NCBI RefSeq assembly: GCF_022414595.1 | Contig: NZ_JADWYO010000003.1 | Coordinates: 62,001 to 126,000, forward strand | DNA: 64,000 bases | Origin: Streptomyces sp. MUM 203J | Lineage (GTDB): Bacteria; Actinomycetota; Actinomycetes; Streptomycetales; Streptomycetaceae | Direction of reading: 5' to 3' | Shown: positions 44,415 to 51,251 of the stretch, in pieces | How positions within the stretch are numbered: position 1 is the stretch's first letter | How the letters are laid out: the number at the start of each line of letters is the position of its first letter | Position numbers and translations under genes: made by a program | Notes under the pieces: generated by a model | What the model saw: only the letters and a program-made list of their open reading frames with translations | What the model was told of the DNA's origin: nothing | Database searches by the model: none

Positions 44415-44850
44415 TCAGTGTTCAGTGGCGGACAGGAGACTGCTGACGACGGCGCCGCAGAGGATCACGTAGGCGATCACAGCGATCCGCTGCCTCACCA
44501 CCAAGTCCGGTTCCCTCGAAGCCTGGTCGGCGGCTGCCCTGTTGCGCTGCCGTCTCACCTGGCGCTCAATCAGCAGGACACGGCAAACGCGGGCGAGGGC
44601 CCGCATGTGGATCCAGGCCCCGAGCCGCCCCTCGCATGGCCCGTGCGGCAGGAGCGCTCAGTATCCGTGCAGGCTTGGCTGACATCGACCGTCTCGCCGA
44701 GCAGGAGCCGGACGTAGCTGCGCAGCAGGGCCGTGGTCTCCCGCACTTCACCACCGGTATCCGGTAGGTGTTGGGCGTGAGGACACGGGTGCACAGAGCG
44801 TGCACGGTGTCCGTGGGCACCGGCTCCTGGGCGGCGGGCCTGGTAGTCAT
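44415..44850 (-). pseudogene. Frameshifted DUF6415-like gene
   Basis: The ATG at 44850 overlaps the stop of the 68-residue gene by 4 bp and gives MTTRPAAQEPVPTDTVHALC to TYRIPV. Similarity then moves to a second frame (GEVRETTALLRSYVRLLLGE) and to a third (ACEGRLGAWIHMRALARVCR, VLLIERQVRRQRN), ending at 44415 after a hydrophobic stretch. The joined parts resemble the small DUF6415-type proteins found near XRE regulators in Streptomyces. Two frameshifts make a full product unlikely. Confidence 0.5.
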
Positions 44851-45053
44851 GCCGGGTGCCCCGCAGCCGCCTCCCGCATCCCGATCGCCCGGTCCATCTG
44901 CGCGTACAGGACCTCCAGCCGGGCGGGGTCGAGGACCAAGGTCGTGGTCTCGGTGGTGCCGTCGAGTCGATGCAGCGCGATCGGCAGGGTGGCCTGCTGC
45001 TCGTCGTGGTTGTACGTGATGTCGCGCCGGACCGGAGTTGCATGGGTGATCAC
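44847..45053 (-). CDS. 68-residue hypothetical protein
   Basis: GTG 45053 with GGGAGAA before it gives MITHATPVRRDITYNHDEQQ, then ATLPIALHRLDGTTETTTLV and LDPARLEVLYAQMDRAIGMR. A two-strand plus helix protein, no known family. It is the first gene leftward from the divergent regulator region and is coupled to the DUF6415-like remnant. Confidence 0.6.
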   Translation of the reverse strand: MITHATPVRRDITYNHDEQQATLPIALHRLDGTTETTTLVLDPARLEVLYAQMDRAIGMREAAAGHPA

Positions 45054-45086
45054 GAGGGTTCTCCCGGGGCTGTCTGAGCGGGGGCT

Positions 45087-45175
45087 GGAGTTCAGTCAAC
45101 TCCGCAGCCAGAGCCCTTAACAGGGCATTCCGCTAGGCACGTTGTGGGCACGGACTAGGCAGAATCCCGCTAGGC
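45087..45175. promoter_or_regulatory. Divergent control region of the XRE-TPR regulator
   Basis: Two perfect inverted repeats, GGAGTT-N5-AACTCC (45087-45103) and GCCCT-TAAC-AGGGC (45113-45126), are followed by three direct CTAGGC repeats (45133, 45155, 45170). The last, TAGGCT at 45171-45176, could be a -10 element for the regulator gene starting at 45210. Compact symmetry suggests binding of the divergent regulator. Confidence 0.5.
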
Positions 45176-45209
45176 TTCCGGGCGCCCAACTCGACCAGCG
45201 GACGGCGGG

Positions 45210-46523
45210 ATGATGGCGAACGAGATCCTGCGCCGACTCAGGCGCGAGCAGCGATGGACACAGGCCCAGGCCGCCCAACGGGTATGCGCACAGGTCCAGG
45301 CGGCCACGGGCCGTGACCCCGAGCTCGATGCGAACTGGATCTCCCGGCTGGAACGCGGAGCGATCACCTGGCCCTCGGGCGACTACAGGGCGTCACTGTG
45401 TGCGGTGTTCCGAGTCGGCAGCGAGGCAGAGCTGGGCTTGCACCCGAAGGGAGAGTCAACGGGCGCAGCTTCCACCCAGGACGCCTCCTCGGCGCCCGCC
45501 GACGACGTGAGCAGTCTCCACGCCGACACCGAGCTGTCGGTCCGGCTCGCCCGGCATGTTGCCGCGACCAACGTCAATGGCTTGGTGCTGGAGCAGTTCG
45601 ACGCCGACCTGGAACGGCTCGCCAGAGACTTCGTCAGCCGGCCTCTGCCCCTGCTGGTCCCGGAGATCCGCACCCTGCGCACGGACGTGTTCCGGTTACT
45701 CGAGGGCCGCCAGTACCCCGGTCAGACGCGGCACCTGTACGTGCTCGCAGGATGGTTGTCCGGCCTCGCGGCGCACGTATCCCTCGACCTCGGCCACCAG
45801 CCCTCCGCTTCCGCCCATGCGCGGACCGTGGTGCAGTGCGCGGAGATCGCGGAGCACCCGAGGCTGCGAGCCTGGGCCCGCTCGTTCCAATCGCTGGCCG
45901 CCTACTGGACGGGCGACTACCGGCAGGCCGCAGATCTGGCACGGGCCGGACGCGAGGACGGCCGAGGGCCGGGCTCAGGGACGATCGCAGCCCGATTGCT
46001 GAACCTGGAGGCTCGTGCCCTCGCAGCTGGCGGCGAGGGCCGCAGCGCGTTGCGCTCCCTCGCCCTGGCCCACGAAGCCCGCAGCAGCGCGGAACGAGAC
46101 GAACTGCCCGGCGTCTTTGCTTTCCCTGAGGCGAAGCAGTGGGCCTACACGGGCACCACGCTGCTGGCCGTCGGCGGCGACGAACAGATCCAGCGGGCGA
46201 TAGCCGCGTCCAACCGTGCGGTGGAGCTGTACCAGTCCGGGCCGGAAGGCGACCGGTCCTCCGGGGACTTGCACGCCGCGCATCTGGACCTGGCCACCGC
46301 ATACCTGGCGAGCGGCGAAGTGGAAGGAGCCAGTACGGAACTCGCTGCGGTCCTCGGCGCGGACCAGTACACCGCGAGCATCACCATCAGGCTTCGCAAA
46401 CTGGACACGCTCATCGGTAGCGGGCCGTACCGTGACTCACGGCCGGTGGTCGATCTTCGCGAGCACATCCACGAGGTGACCGCCCGGCCCGCTCTCGTCA
46501 GCACACCCACGGAGCCGCGATGA
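45210..46523 (+). CDS. XRE-family regulator with TPR-like domain and a TTA codon
   Basis: A 437-residue protein. The N-terminal HTH (~1-75: ILRRLRREQRWTQAQAAQRV, ANWISRLERGAITWPSGDYR) is followed by ~350 residues of helical repeats (e.g. ARSFQSLAAYWTGDYRQAAD, HAAHLDLATAYLASGEVEGA), the layout of TPR-containing Streptomyces regulators that often sense a small ligand or peptide. Codon 163 (45696-45698) is TTA, so translation needs the bldA tRNA. The stop overlaps the methyltransferase start by 4 bp. It is divergent from the island cassette and is its likely regulator. Confidence 0.9.
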   Translation: MMANEILRRLRREQRWTQAQAAQRVCAQVQAATGRDPELDANWISRLERGAITWPSGDYRASLCAVFRVGSEAELGLHPKGESTGAASTQDASSAPADDVSSLHADTELSVRLARHVAATNVNGLVLEQFDADLERLARDFVSRPLPLLVPEIRTLRTDVFRLLEGRQYPGQTRHLYVLAGWLSGLAAHVSLDLGHQPSASAHARTVVQCAEIAEHPRLRAWARSFQSLAAYWTGDYRQAADLARAGREDGRGPGSGTIAARLLNLEARALAAGGEGRSALRSLALAHEARSSAERDELPGVFAFPEAKQWAYTGTTLLAVGGDEQIQRAIAASNRAVELYQSGPEGDRSSGDLHAAHLDLATAYLASGEVEGASTELAAVLGADQYTASITIRLRKLDTLIGSGPYRDSRPVVDLREHIHEVTARPALVSTPTEPR

Positions 46524-47329
46524 CCACCCAGCCCACGAACGACCCTTCGGTGACCGACCGACGCCTGCTCTCCACCCAGGCTTACGGCACCGGCCAACAC
46601 CTCGCAGCCCGCCAGTCCCTCTACCAATGGCAGACCCCGCGCCACGACCTCCCCGGCATCGTCGTGGGCGAGCTGGCCGGCGTCCGCAGGGCAGTGGCGG
46701 ACGTGGGCTGCGGCAACGGAAAGTTCGTACAGCGGGTTCGCGCCGACCGGCCGGACCTGACCGTGCTCCCCATGGACATCTCGCCCGGCATCGTGGCAGG
46801 CATCGCCGGCGCCGTGGCCGCCGACGCCCAGAGACTCCCGATCGCGGACGGGGCCCTGGGCGCAGCGCTGGCCATGCACATGCTCTACCACGTCGAGGAC
46901 CAGACCCAAGCCGCCCAGGAGCTGGGCCGTGTCCTGGCCAAGGACGGTATCGCCATCGCGTCCACCAACAGCAGGACCGACAAGCGGGAACTGGAGGACC
47001 TCTGGCGGCGAGCCTCTGGCGACGTCCTCGGCGTCGCTGAGGGCCCCGCACGCGTCCAGCTCTCTGCCCGCTTCACCCTGGAAGACGCCCCGGCCATTCT
47101 GGGCACCGTCTTCGACGAAGTCCGGACGATCCCCCTCCCGGGAGTGATCGACGTGACCGACGCCACGCCGGTGGTCGCCCACCTGGCCTCGTACGAGGCA
47201 TGGGCCGACCAGATGGGCGTGCCGTTTAAGGAGACGATCGACCGCGCCCGAGAACGAGTGCAGGCGACCATCCAGGCGGAAGGTACATTCCGCGTCACCT
47301 GCCTCGGCGGCATCCTCGTCTGCCGATGA
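46520..47329 (+). CDS. Class I SAM-dependent methyltransferase (island cassette)
   Basis: A 269-residue protein with motif I VADVGCGNGKFVQRVRADRP, motif II LPMDISPGIVAGI, and motifs IV-V GALGAAL AMHMLYHVEDQ and ELGRVLAKDGIAIASTNSR. This is the UbiE/Methyltransf_11 group acting on small molecules. The 4-bp overlap with the regulator gene shows co-expression. The pair (XRE-TPR regulator, methyltransferase) faces the MBL/kinase/VOC/GNAT cassette. Confidence 0.9.
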   Translation: MTTQPTNDPSVTDRRLLSTQAYGTGQHLAARQSLYQWQTPRHDLPGIVVGELAGVRRAVADVGCGNGKFVQRVRADRPDLTVLPMDISPGIVAGIAGAVAADAQRLPIADGALGAALAMHMLYHVEDQTQAAQELGRVLAKDGIAIASTNSRTDKRELEDLWRRASGDVLGVAEGPARVQLSARFTLEDAPAILGTVFDEVRTIPLPGVIDVTDATPVVAHLASYEAWADQMGVPFKETIDRARERVQATIQAEGTFRVTCLGGILVCR

Positions 47330-47368
47330 GCAGCGATCTCGTCTGGCGTGGGAGGGACCGTGTACGCC

Positions 47369-47391
47369 GTGCCATAACGTGCCGGTAGGGG
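47369..47391 (+). repeat. Right arm-type repeat
   Basis: Partner of 40121-40143 (shared TGCCATAA...GTGCCG). It lies about 110 bp inside the right tRNA-core repeat. Confidence 0.55.
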
Positions 47392-47497
47392 TGGTAGACA
47401 GCTGTCAGTAGAGGCTACTTCCGCACCCCAGGAAGCACTCCTTCTCCAAGGCGTTTCCGCAGGTCAGACGAGGTGCAAGCGTTCAAGTTCAGGGTGA

Positions 47498-47513
47498 TTC
47501 CCAAGCTCAGAGC
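47498..47513 (+). repeat. Second copy of the tRNA-Gly core
   Basis: TTCCCAAGCTCAGAGC is identical to 40004-40019, the anticodon loop and stem of the tRNA-Gly fragment. With 40004 it brackets a 7.5-kb segment. It directly abuts the stop codon of the next minus-strand gene. Confidence 0.65.
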
Positions 47514-47514
47514 T

Positions 47515-48270
47515 TCAGCGGGATGCCCTGTGCGGCTGTCCCTCCTCGCCGTTCAAAGCGTTGCTGATCTCCCGCAGGCGCCCCGCGGACAGGGCGAAGG
47601 CATTGCGAGGATTTCGGTAGGAGTGTCCGCCGTCGTTGATCCAGACACCGTCTGCCAACCGCCAGTGGGCAGGCTCCCATTGGCCCTGGTTCTCAAGGAG
47701 CATCCCCGCTACTTCGGCAGGCTCTTCGATCAAGGTAAGAGCGGCAAGCGCGGCGGTGAGAGGAACCGCCGCGTCGTCGGGGAGCCGCGCATCGCCAAGT
47801 GTCGGAAAGAGAAGCAGGAGGCGAGCGTCGGTATCGCCCACGCCCTCTTGTGCCGGCTGTCGAGCAGCGGACAGCAGTTCCGGCCAGGCCGCGCCGGGCC
47901 CCATGAAATGGCCGTCGTCCACTGCGAGGGTTTCCGCTACGGGCCAAGTTGGGTGACTTATCAGGTAGTCCACTCCTTGGTCTCCGCCGAGGTTGCGGTA
48001 GACGACGTAGATGGTGTGGCCGGAGCGCAGGGGCACGCTGAACACCGGCCACTCGCGGTCGGCGGAGAGCGCGCGGTACAGCTCCATGGCGGCATCCCAG
48101 TCAGCACCGAACGCGGCTCGTTGCGCGTCCTCACCGCGCAAACAGCTACCGAGGTGTACCGGCCAGAACAAGGGGTGGTCCAGATACGCGTTCCCCTCGA
48201 TCAGAGGGCCGCCTTCGTGTCCCGGGATCTGCGGCACCCGAGGATCATGGCACGAGGCGCGGGCCCTCAT
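47515..48270 (-). CDS. Hypothetical protein, possibly immunity-like
   Basis: A 251-residue protein if started at ATG 48270; the frame is open further upstream but that part is homologous end-block DNA. The core reads GNAYLDHPLFWPVHLGSCLR, DWDAAMELYRALSADREWPV and DYLISHPTWPVAETLAVDDG. Trp-rich alpha/beta proteins of this kind occur near polymorphic toxin and island genes in Streptomyces, so an immunity role is possible but unproven. The ribosome-binding site is weak. Its end touches the tRNA-core repeat. Confidence 0.6.
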   Translation of the reverse strand: MRARASCHDPRVPQIPGHEGGPLIEGNAYLDHPLFWPVHLGSCLRGEDAQRAAFGADWDAAMELYRALSADREWPVFSVPLRSGHTIYVVYRNLGGDQGVDYLISHPTWPVAETLAVDDGHFMGPGAAWPELLSAARQPAQEGVGDTDARLLLLFPTLGDARLPDDAAVPLTAALAALTLIEEPAEVAGMLLENQGQWEPAHWRLADGVWINDGGHSYRNPRNAFALSAGRLREISNALNGEEGQPHRASR

Positions 48271-48328
48271 GCCCCTGTGCTTTCGACAGGATGCGCATGC
48301 GGCACAGCACCACAAGCGCACCAGATCG

Positions 48329-48640
48329 AGGGGGAAACAGCGGGGAATCACCGGGAAGGCAACCGGCTTGGACAGAGCCGTGCCCCGAGCATCCGCCCAG
48401 GTCAGCACCCGAGCCGTCCGCAAACTGCCGCAGCTTCCCGAGCTGAGGGCCTTGAGTCGGCGGACCCCGAGGTGTCCCACGGCCCGGTCGGCGTCGCTTG
48501 CTCTGGTCGACGGCATCGGCAGCGTGGTTGAGGCCGGTGGGGGTGCAACGAGGCATACGCGTGCGTGGTCGGTCGGCGCACCCGCCGTCGTGGCTGCCTG
48601 TCGTCGGCTGAGGTTCAGACTGGTCGGCTCGAAGGTGCCG
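48329..48640. repeat. Right end blocks B' and A' of the island
   Basis: B' (48329-48450) resembles 39911-40020 and includes a degenerate core TTCCCGAGCTGAGGGC (48435-48450, 13 of 16 bases as in the tRNA repeat). A' (48480-48622) matches block A at 39695-39830. At the left end the order is A then B; here it is B' then A'. I see no gene here. Confidence 0.5.
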
Positions 48641-48784
48641 GCGTCAGCCAAACGTGCCAAAGCTGGGCCGTCCCTGGGCCGTCCGACGTCGCTCAACCGT
48701 GGCCGATGACGACCAACGACGACCACCAGGCGCATGAACCCGCCACTCCTGACCAGCAAAAACCCAGCTCACCAAGCTCCCCGG

Positions 48785-48808
48785 CAAGAACCAGGGCAAG
48801 AAGAAGTA
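48785..48808 (+). repeat. Right direct repeat (putative attR)
   Basis: Exact 24-bp copy of the gpmA 3' end (38930-38953). The next base makes the stop codon TAG. The original gpmA terminator follows 13 bp later. Confidence 0.8.
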
Positions 48809-48820
48809 GAGACAGTGAAC

Positions 48821-48861
48821 ATGCCCCTGATCTGCACTCACGGTGCGGATCAGGGGCATTT
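48821..48861. terminator. Original gpmA / CMD-gene bidirectional terminator
   Basis: A 17-bp stem with one G-T pair (48821-48837 with 48843-48859) is followed by TTT. It lies just behind the right gpmA-end repeat and before the convergent CMD-family gene, as expected for the terminator of an uninterrupted gpmA. Confidence 0.8.
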
Positions 48862-48902
48862 CGCTGCTCGGGGCCCTTGCCGGGCCCTCGGCGGCGCGGT
48901 GT

Positions 48903-49229
48903 CTACGCCCGGCCCTGGGCCTCGGCGTCGGCGACGGCGATCGTGATGCCGAGGGCCTTGGCGATGTTGCCGGCTGCCGTCATGACGCGGGCCGTGCCCA
49001 CGACCGGGGCGATGGCGACCAGGACGTCCTGCACCTGCTCGGCGGTCAGACCGGCCTGGACGGCGGGGTCGATATGGGCGATGTAGGAGATCGGCGGGGC
49101 ATCCGAGGCCGCAAGGGCCGCGATGCGTGTGAGCATGAACGTCTCCGGGGCCAGCCCGCACCGCTCGACCGAGTCGACCGTCATCGCGGCGAGGGTGTCC
49201 AGTACCGGAGTTTCAGATGTTGTGGCCAT
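48903..49229 (-). CDS. Carboxymuconolactone-decarboxylase-family protein
   Basis: A 108-residue all-helical protein from ATG 49229 (GGAGA ribosome-binding site). The CMD core is visible: TRIAALAASDAPPISYIAHI and GLTAEQVQDVLVAIAPVVGT, ARVMTAAGNIAKALG. The CxxC of AhpD-type peroxidases is absent. Such proteins form hexamers; function unknown. It was probably the native convergent neighbour of gpmA before the island inserted. Confidence 0.9.
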   Translation of the reverse strand: MATTSETPVLDTLAAMTVDSVERCGLAPETFMLTRIAALAASDAPPISYIAHIDPAVQAGLTAEQVQDVLVAIAPVVGTARVMTAAGNIAKALGITIAVADAEAQGRA

Positions 49230-49393
49230 GGCAGGTGGTCTCCTGTCGGTAACCGACGGGGGTATCGAGGTGCGTCGGAAGGCGCGGCTCCTCATGCGCT
49301 GCGGCGCCCCGCTCGACCGTAAGTCCGTTTCCCGCACGTCGCCCGTCGGGTGGACCGTCCGGGGAAGAGGCCGTACGGCCACGCCACGAGGGG

Positions 49394-49428
49394 CCGGGAC
49401 GGCCGTCCGAGCCGGACGGCCGTCCCGG
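49394..49428. terminator. Orphan strong hairpin in a divergent gap
   Basis: Perfect 16-bp arms (49394-49409 and 49413-49428) with a 3-base loop followed by TTTCAC. It lies between two divergent genes, where no annotated transcript ends, so it may terminate a small RNA starting near 49230-49300. Confidence 0.5.
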
Positions 49429-49521
49429 TTTCACAGGTGATTCTCAGCTCGCTCTCACTTCCGGGAAAGGTTCACCGGCGATCGTCGGGGCATCTGGCCG
49501 ACCACGTCATGGAGGTACTCG

Positions 49522-50025
49522 ATGAAGACCAGGCGAATCCGCGTTTCCCTTGCCGTCGCCGGTGTCGCGGGGCTGGGTCTGCTGTTTCCCGCCGTGGCTC
49601 TGGCCGAGGGGAACGACGGACCTTCTGCGAACGGGTCGTCCGTCTCGCAGGAGGAAGGGTCCGAGCGCGCCGAGGAGCACCGGAAGCACCGCGAGGAGCG
49701 GCGGGAGCAGCGGGACAAGGAGCTCGCCGTCTCCCTGGCCGCCGACCTCGGGGTCTCCGAGGACAAGGTGACCGAGGCACTGGAGAAGTTCCGGAAGGCC
49801 AAGCAGGACGAACGGGCCGAGGCCCGTGAGGAGCGGTCGTCCGCGGAGAGCCAGGAGGAGCGTGCGACCAAGCGGCAGGAGCGTCTGAAGGAGCGTCTCG
49901 ACGACGCGGTCGCCGAGGGCGAACTGACCCGCGAGCAGGCCGACGCCGTGCTCGCGGCGGCCGAAGCCGGGGCCCTGCCCGGCCCCGGCGGGCGTCCGGG
50001 CGGGCAGCACCCCGCCCACCGCTGA
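49522..50025 (+). CDS. Secreted highly charged helical protein
   Basis: A 167-residue precursor. The signal peptide MKTRRIRVSLAVAGVAGLGL is followed by LFPAVALAEG (cleavage after ALA, ~28). The mature part is strongly charged and helical: an Arg/Glu-rich stretch (EEHRKHREERREQRDKELAV), a small LGVSEDKVTEALEKF domain, then a linker and EGELTREQADAVLAAAEAG. The repeated short helix-turn pattern resembles proteins of unknown function in other streptomycetes. ATG 49522 follows GGAGGTACTCG. Confidence 0.8.
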   Translation: MKTRRIRVSLAVAGVAGLGLLFPAVALAEGNDGPSANGSSVSQEEGSERAEEHRKHREERREQRDKELAVSLAADLGVSEDKVTEALEKFRKAKQDERAEAREERSSAESQEERATKRQERLKERLDDAVAEGELTREQADAVLAAAEAGALPGPGGRPGGQHPAHR

Positions 50026-50048
50026 CATCCCGCGGACCCGCGACACGG

Positions 50049-50098
50049 GTGCCGGAGCCCCTCGGACGGTCGGAACCGCGTCCGAGGGGCTCCGGCAC
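50049..50098 (+). terminator. Strong terminator after the charged secreted-protein gene
   Basis: Perfect 19-bp arms (50049-50067 and 50080-50098). Confidence 0.8.
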
Positions 50099-50230
50099 CG
50101 GAGGGAGGGGGAGAGTCCACGGCCCGGCGGGCTCTCCAGGGACAGAAGCGGCACGACCGGGCCCACGCCGGGGAACGGCAGGGGACGGCCGGCAACGGCG
50201 GCGCTCCCGGGCAGGTTCCCGCCTGGCAGC

Positions 50231-50890
50231 ATGGGCGGCATGGACGAGGTCCCGGAACCCCCCTCGCACACGCTCGTCTGGTACGTCTCCTACGGCTCCA
50301 ACACGCACCCCGGGCGGCTGGCCTGCTACCTCGCCGGCGGCCTGCCCGAGGGGGGCGTACGGCCGCAGCCCGGATGCCGGGACCGGACCCCGCCGCTCGC
50401 GAGTGCCGCGCTGGAGCTGCCGGGGGCGCTGTACTTCGCCACGGAGTCGCCGGTCTGGGGCGGCGGGCGGGCCTTCTACGACCCCGAGGCCTCCGGGAGG
50501 CGGATCCTCGCGCGGGCTCATCTGGTCACGGCCGCGCAGTTCTCGGACATCCACGCGCAGGAGATGTACCGGGAGCCGGGGGCCGCTCCGGACCTCGACC
50601 TCGCGGAGGCGGTGCGGGACGGCCGGGCCGTCCTGGGGGAGGGACGGTACGAGACGGTCGTCTGCCCCGGCACCCGCGACGGGTACCCGCTGCTCACGTT
50701 CACCGCGCCCTGGCGGATGGACGCCGTGCCCTGGAACCCGCCGTCCGCCGCGTACGTACGGCACCTCTACCTGGGCCTGCTGGGCGCGGGTGACGCGTGG
50801 GACGGGGCGGCCGTCGCCTCGTATCTGGCCGGGTGCCCGGGGGCGGCGGGGCACTGGACGGCGCGGCGGATCGCGGACCTGGCGAAGTGA
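50231..50890 (+). CDS. Gamma-glutamylcyclotransferase-like fold protein
   Basis: A 219-residue protein; ATG 50231 and 50240 are both possible. HTLVWYVSYGSNTHPGRLAC contains the YxSYGSN motif of the GGCT/AIG2-like fold; GALYFATESPVWGGGRAFYD follows and a C-terminal LYLGLLGAGDAWDGAAVASY completes it. The catalytic Glu of true cyclotransferases is not obvious. Related Streptomyces genes have been labelled histone deacetylase, which I do not support from the sequence. Substrate unknown. Confidence 0.75.
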   Translation: MGGMDEVPEPPSHTLVWYVSYGSNTHPGRLACYLAGGLPEGGVRPQPGCRDRTPPLASAALELPGALYFATESPVWGGGRAFYDPEASGRRILARAHLVTAAQFSDIHAQEMYREPGAAPDLDLAEAVRDGRAVLGEGRYETVVCPGTRDGYPLLTFTAPWRMDAVPWNPPSAAYVRHLYLGLLGAGDAWDGAAVASYLAGCPGAAGHWTARRIADLAK

Positions 50891-50899
50891 CCACGTGAC

Positions 50900-50933
50900 G
50901 GGGCCCTGTCCGGCGCGGTGCGGACAGGGCCCC
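50900..50933. terminator. Bidirectional terminator
   Basis: 13-bp arms (50900-50912 and 50921-50933) between the GGCT-like gene and the Cys-rich peptide gene. Confidence 0.8.
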
Positions 50934-50952
50934 GGTGCACATGGACGCGGGC

Positions 50953-51114
50953 CTACCCGCAGCCGCCGCCGCACTGGCAGGAGCCGCCGGACTGGCAGCC
51001 GCAGCTGCAGCCGGAGCCGCAGCCACAGGCCCCCAGCAGCGGCAGGTGGCGCGCTGCGCGCGGGGCGGCTGGGGCTTCCTCGTACTCGGCGCGGGTCGTG
51101 GGGGAATCTGCCAT
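50953..51114 (-). CDS. 53-residue Cys-rich peptide, metallothionein-like
   Basis: ATG 51114 has a perfect AGGAGG site. The N-terminal 27 residues (MADSPTTRAEYEEAPAAPRA) are ordinary; the last ~25 are Cys/Gly/Ser only (GACGCGSGCSCGCQSGG, then SCQCGGGCG) with nine Cys in CxC, CxxC and similar spacing. It could bind zinc or copper. It lies just downstream of phoU on the same strand, before a terminator, so it may be expressed with phoU. Confidence 0.8.
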   Translation of the reverse strand: MADSPTTRAEYEEAPAAPRAARHLPLLGACGCGSGCSCGCQSGGSCQCGGGCG

Positions 51115-51251
51115 GGGGTTCCTCCTGAACGGGAGTACGTCGTCTACGGCGGATGACGCCGCCACCCATTGCATGCCCGCCCCGCAGGGCGCGTCAACGG
51201 CGCACGGATGCGCCCAGTGCCCCGACGCGCCCACGCGTGAGGCGCCGGAGG

